64,000 nucleotides of DNA from contig CAMWYJ010000007.1 of NCBI GenBank assembly GCA_947178445.1, positions 28,215-92,214 on the forward strand. Direction: 5' to 3'. Shown here piece by piece: positions 61,707 through 64,000 of this stretch; within the stretch, counting starts at the first letter, position 1, and each line of letters opens with the position of its first letter. The position numbers and the translations under genes are program-made. The stretch comes from an uncultured Clostridium sp. (GTDB lineage Bacteria; Bacillota; Clostridia; Lachnospirales; Lachnospiraceae). Below the pieces are notes generated by a model. It did not search any database and was not told the DNA's origin. It saw nothing but the letters and a program-made list of their open reading frames with translations.

Positions 61707-62444
61707 ATGTTTGAATTAAATGAAAAAGTGAGAGTGGCGTTAATGAGAATAAATTTTATTGAACGGTATGAGAAGTTATCCAATTTATATAGCGATGAAA
61801 GGATACCAGAAGATGGAAGATTAATCTATGTTGACAGGGATGAAGTCATAGAAACGATTCAAGATTTAGGATATCGTGCGAAATTTCGTTCCGGGGAAAA
61901 ATTTTATCAGTTGCAGGAAGAGGAAAGGGGAGGCTATATTTTTGGGTTCCATATTACTTTACGTGATGGAACGGTAGAGCTAATTTGGGTTGTGAAAAAG
62001 GAGGATGAAGTGTTGCTTGGGTCACCCTGGGGAACATATGCAAAAGAATTGACTGATTCTAACTATATTATAAAAAAACCTAGAATCGGGGATTATGATG
62101 ACTTGGAAAATGTTCTAAGAACGGCTTTTATCATGTTTGAAGATTTTAAGAACGCATTTCTCTCGGAAGGCAATCCTGTGACGACAGATATTCCTATGCT
62201 GCGTGATGAGACAACATATAAAGTTTATATTGTATTGAAGGGGAATAAGTGTAATCATATTGAGATAAAAGCAGTATCCAAGGTTTGTAATATGAATTTT
62301 CTCCGTGTCAAAAGTAAACTGAAAGAAAAAAAGAATCTGATTATAGAAGGAGATGCATATGAGATTAGAGATATTTTAAAAAAGTTATCCCAATATGAAG
62401 TTGATTTTGAAATTGAACCGCCGTATCCATATGGACTAGAGTGA
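61707..62444 (+). CDS. Putative immunity-array protein with L7/L12-C-like tail
   Basis: 245 residues; GAGAGGG precedes. N-domain 'VDRDEVIETIQDLGYRAKFRSGEKFYQLQEEERGGYIFGFHITLRDGTVELIWVVKK' with 'LLGSPWGTYAKEL'. The last 75 residues, 'YKVYIVLKGNKCNHIEIKAVSKVCNMNFLRVKSKL...DAYEIRDILKKLSQYEVDFEIEP', resemble the ribosomal L7/L12 C-terminal fold by spacing of strands and helices. Function unknown. Confidence 0.55.
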   Translation: MFELNEKVRVALMRINFIERYEKLSNLYSDERIPEDGRLIYVDRDEVIETIQDLGYRAKFRSGEKFYQLQEEERGGYIFGFHITLRDGTVELIWVVKKEDEVLLGSPWGTYAKELTDSNYIIKKPRIGDYDDLENVLRTAFIMFEDFKNAFLSEGNPVTTDIPMLRDETTYKVYIVLKGNKCNHIEIKAVSKVCNMNFLRVKSKLKEKKNLIIEGDAYEIRDILKKLSQYEVDFEIEPPYPYGLE

Positions 62445-62493
62445 TTCTTTAGAGTTACCATGATATTGGGACAAGTCTATAGAGGAGATAGCT

Positions 62494-62949
62494 ATGGAAA
62501 ATATTACGAAAGAAAGATTGATGCAGGCAGGATGGTATTTTGGAAGAGTTATAGATATTTCAGAATTTGAAAATAAATATAAAGAAATAGGAATGGAAAT
62601 GCCAGACATAGTAAAAGATTTTTTAAAGACATATGGAAACTTAGAAATCGCATTTACAAAAGAGTTTAGGAATGCTCCGTTTAAAGAAGAAATTTCTATA
62701 AATCCGATTAAAGCAATAGGCTTATATTTTGATTCGGAGTATTTTGTAACATTATTAAATGATTATGGCATCGAAAACATTGCATATCCAATCGGGCTGG
62801 AAAGCAGAGGAAATCTAATCATGGTTATGACCGAAAACGGTATATTTTATAGTTTTACAGATGGATGTTTATGTATGAATGGTAAAAGTGCTGAAGATAT
62901 GTTAGATTGTGTTGTTGGAGAAACAAGGCTGCCAGAGTTTATTGAATAG
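62494..62949 (+). CDS. SUKH-3 family immunity protein
   Basis: 151 residues; GAGGAG upstream. 'ERLMQAGWYFGRVIDISEFENKYKEIGMEMPDIVKDFLKTYGNLEIAF' and 'AYPIGLESRGNLIMVMTENGIFYSFTDG' are typical of SUKH-3. Known of the superfamily: immunity proteins of polymorphic toxins. Confidence 0.8.
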   Translation: MENITKERLMQAGWYFGRVIDISEFENKYKEIGMEMPDIVKDFLKTYGNLEIAFTKEFRNAPFKEEISINPIKAIGLYFDSEYFVTLLNDYGIENIAYPIGLESRGNLIMVMTENGIFYSFTDGCLCMNGKSAEDMLDCVVGETRLPEFIE

Positions 62950-63014
62950 TTGTAGCAAAGAGGGTAAAACGGATCAAAGCATTGTTGATTGACATTAAAT
63001 TGGAGAATAAAAAA

Positions 63015-63539
63015 ATGGATATGAATGAATTCAAAAAAATATCATTAAGAGGCAGGGTGTCATATAGTATTCGTTGTTTTGAAAATACATTGGTTTATTT
63101 AAATTATCATGTGGAAGATTGGAAAATAGTATTAGAATATTTATGGGGATTTACAGATATTCAATATCTGGATGATTGGAATGGAATAATATCTGAAATA
63201 ATTCCGGAAAATTTATTGGAATTTGTGTCATATAAAGAACATGATTTTGAGTATCTGGATGAGGATAATTTTAGATATCTTTATCAATTATATCAGAATA
63301 TTGATGAGAAAATAGATTATTTGATGTCTGCAATTTACGATATAGGTGCCAGCCATTCCTACAGCGTAATAGAAGGTTATGGACAAAAAAGCTTTAATGA
63401 ATTAGCAAGGCTTATAGATTATATGATTAAAAATCATATACCATTACCAGATGTTGATTCTTTTAGAAGATTTAGTATAGAGGAGAATAGAGGCTGGGGG
63501 AATGAATTTGAAGGAAAAACCTTATCGAGAATTATATAA
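63015..63539 (+). CDS. Putative immunity-array protein (helical)
   Basis: Start 63015 has TTGGAG about 8 bases up; TTG 62982 is possible. 174 residues, 'SYSIRCFENTLVYLNYHVEDWKIVLEYLWGFTDIQYLDDWNGIISEIIPENLLEF', 'QLYQNIDEKIDYLMSAIYDIGASHSYSVIEGYGQKSFNEL'. No family firmly recognised. Cytosolic. Confidence 0.55.
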   Translation: MDMNEFKKISLRGRVSYSIRCFENTLVYLNYHVEDWKIVLEYLWGFTDIQYLDDWNGIISEIIPENLLEFVSYKEHDFEYLDEDNFRYLYQLYQNIDEKIDYLMSAIYDIGASHSYSVIEGYGQKSFNELARLIDYMIKNHIPLPDVDSFRRFSIEENRGWGNEFEGKTLSRII

Positions 63540-63599
63540 TGATAAAGTTTTTAGAAAGACGATAAAAATATGGCTGTCTAATAGTTAGGAGGAAAAATA

Positions 63600-63737
63600 A
63601 TGTGGCGTTGGCGTATGATTTGGCGTGTAATTGAGAGGTTGGGTAATTCTTTAGGCGTGACAGGGCAAATTGTTGTATTGGTTATATTTATTATATTTAT
63701 TATATTATTGGCTGTCACACTACATAATAAAAAATAG
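63600..63737 (+). CDS. Small Trp/Arg-rich single-pass membrane peptide
   Basis: 45 residues with AGGAGG 7 bases upstream: MWRWRMIWRVIERLGNSLG, then 'IVVLVIFIIFIILLAVT' as a helix and a short HNKK tail. The strong ribosome site supports expression. No family recognised. It could be a holin-like, toxin-like or accessory membrane peptide. Confidence 0.6.
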   Translation: MWRWRMIWRVIERLGNSLGVTGQIVVLVIFIIFIILLAVTLHNKK

Positions 63738-63799
63738 TCAGAGTCTTTATATAGCAGGCACATGAATAGTAACGATAAAAACTCAGGGAGAGATAAAAG

Positions 63800-63939
63800 A
63801 TGATTCATAACAGTGTATTTGGAGAATTGGAATTTGAAGAAGGACAGTATGATGCGTATAAAGTGCTAATGGATCAATGGGATTACGCCTGAATAATGAG
63901 CAGGTGATAGAGGTAGGTTATCAGGATATAGCTGTCTAG
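63800..63939 (+). pseudogene. Frameshifted immunity-gene remnant
   Basis: Frame 1 gives MIHNSVFGELEFEEGQYDAYKVLMDQWDYA then TGA; a second frame continues 'LNNEQVIEVGYQDIAV' to a stop at 63939. The start resembles DUF6985-like island proteins (VFGELEF). It is short and broken, hence probably decayed. Confidence 0.45.
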
Positions 63940-64000
63940 AAATATGAGCGTGTGAAGAAAAGTCTGTAAATGTTAATCTTCTATGATAATGTGTGGGCTG

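Noticed and set aside
63015..63737. CRISPR array or direct repeats in the island
   Set aside because: No regularly spaced identical repeats were seen; resemblance is limited to AT-rich codon use.

Overview
The window looks like a low-GC chromosome from a Lachnospiraceae-type Clostridium (Roseburia, Eubacterium or Butyrivibrio-like). This is inferred from gene content and from strong AGGAGG ribosome sites, not from any database search. Marker genes are Soj/Spo0J ParA-ParB with two perfect parS sites, DUF3881 and DUF4446 proteins, an ECF sigma/DUF4179 anti-sigma pair, a Gram-positive Tad (Flp) pilus locus with a DUF5702 protein, and a eukaryote-type HisA. The parS sites suggest the left third is near the replication origin.

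Layout. 1-3.5 kb: two secreted Lys-rich surface proteins with FnIII/Ig-like tails, ended by a bidirectional terminator. 3.5-8.7 kb (minus strand): exonuclease, membrane coiled-coil protein, tRNA-Arg(CCU), DUF3881, DUF4446, parB, parA. 8.7-15.2 kb (minus): parS/repeat intergenic region, pyrC, argS, a histidine-kinase-like protein, dacF. 15.3-27.4 kb: ECF sigma/anti-sigma, trmB, membrane XRE regulator, TetR, hisA, yfhO, hybrid histidine kinase, YaaL-like protein. 27.8-37.7 kb (plus): Tad pilus operon (prepilin peptidase, TadZ, TadA, TadB, TadC, Flp1-like pilin, DUF5702, two TadE-like proteins, FHA protein). 37.7-40.5 kb (minus): polytopic DUF6056-like protein and CapA-like protein. 40.8-49 kb (plus): flavodoxin/SCP2 protein, dnaX, ybaB, recR, pfk and two conserved unknowns. 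49-52.6 kb (minus): a BlaI/BlaR1-type operon behind a near-consensus promoter. 52.7-64 kb (plus): an AT-rich island of about 24 small genes and gene remnants that looks like an array of immunity genes (several SUKH/SMI1-KNR4, SUKH-3, DUF4303, Imm42-like, ankyrin) without any toxin gene inside the window.

Two dispersed intergenic repeat families run through the housekeeping part. Family A (five copies) has a hairpin whose stem is kept although its inner sequence varies, plus a second long-range stem. Family B (four copies) is MITE-like, with terminal inverted repeats close to TAGGTGATTGCGAAACG and TA ends. A weaker third hairpin family (C, two copies) lies upstream of trmB and hisA. These repeats sit inside operons, beside parS, and in one case supply the C-terminal codons of a kinase-like gene.

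The most system-like novelty is the immunity island: tandem small genes, a duplicated two-gene module that has been partly deleted and split by a new gene, a frameshifted ankyrin gene and very small zinc-ribbon and membrane-peptide genes. It resembles a growing and decaying orphan-immunity array; this is an inference from sequence pattern only.
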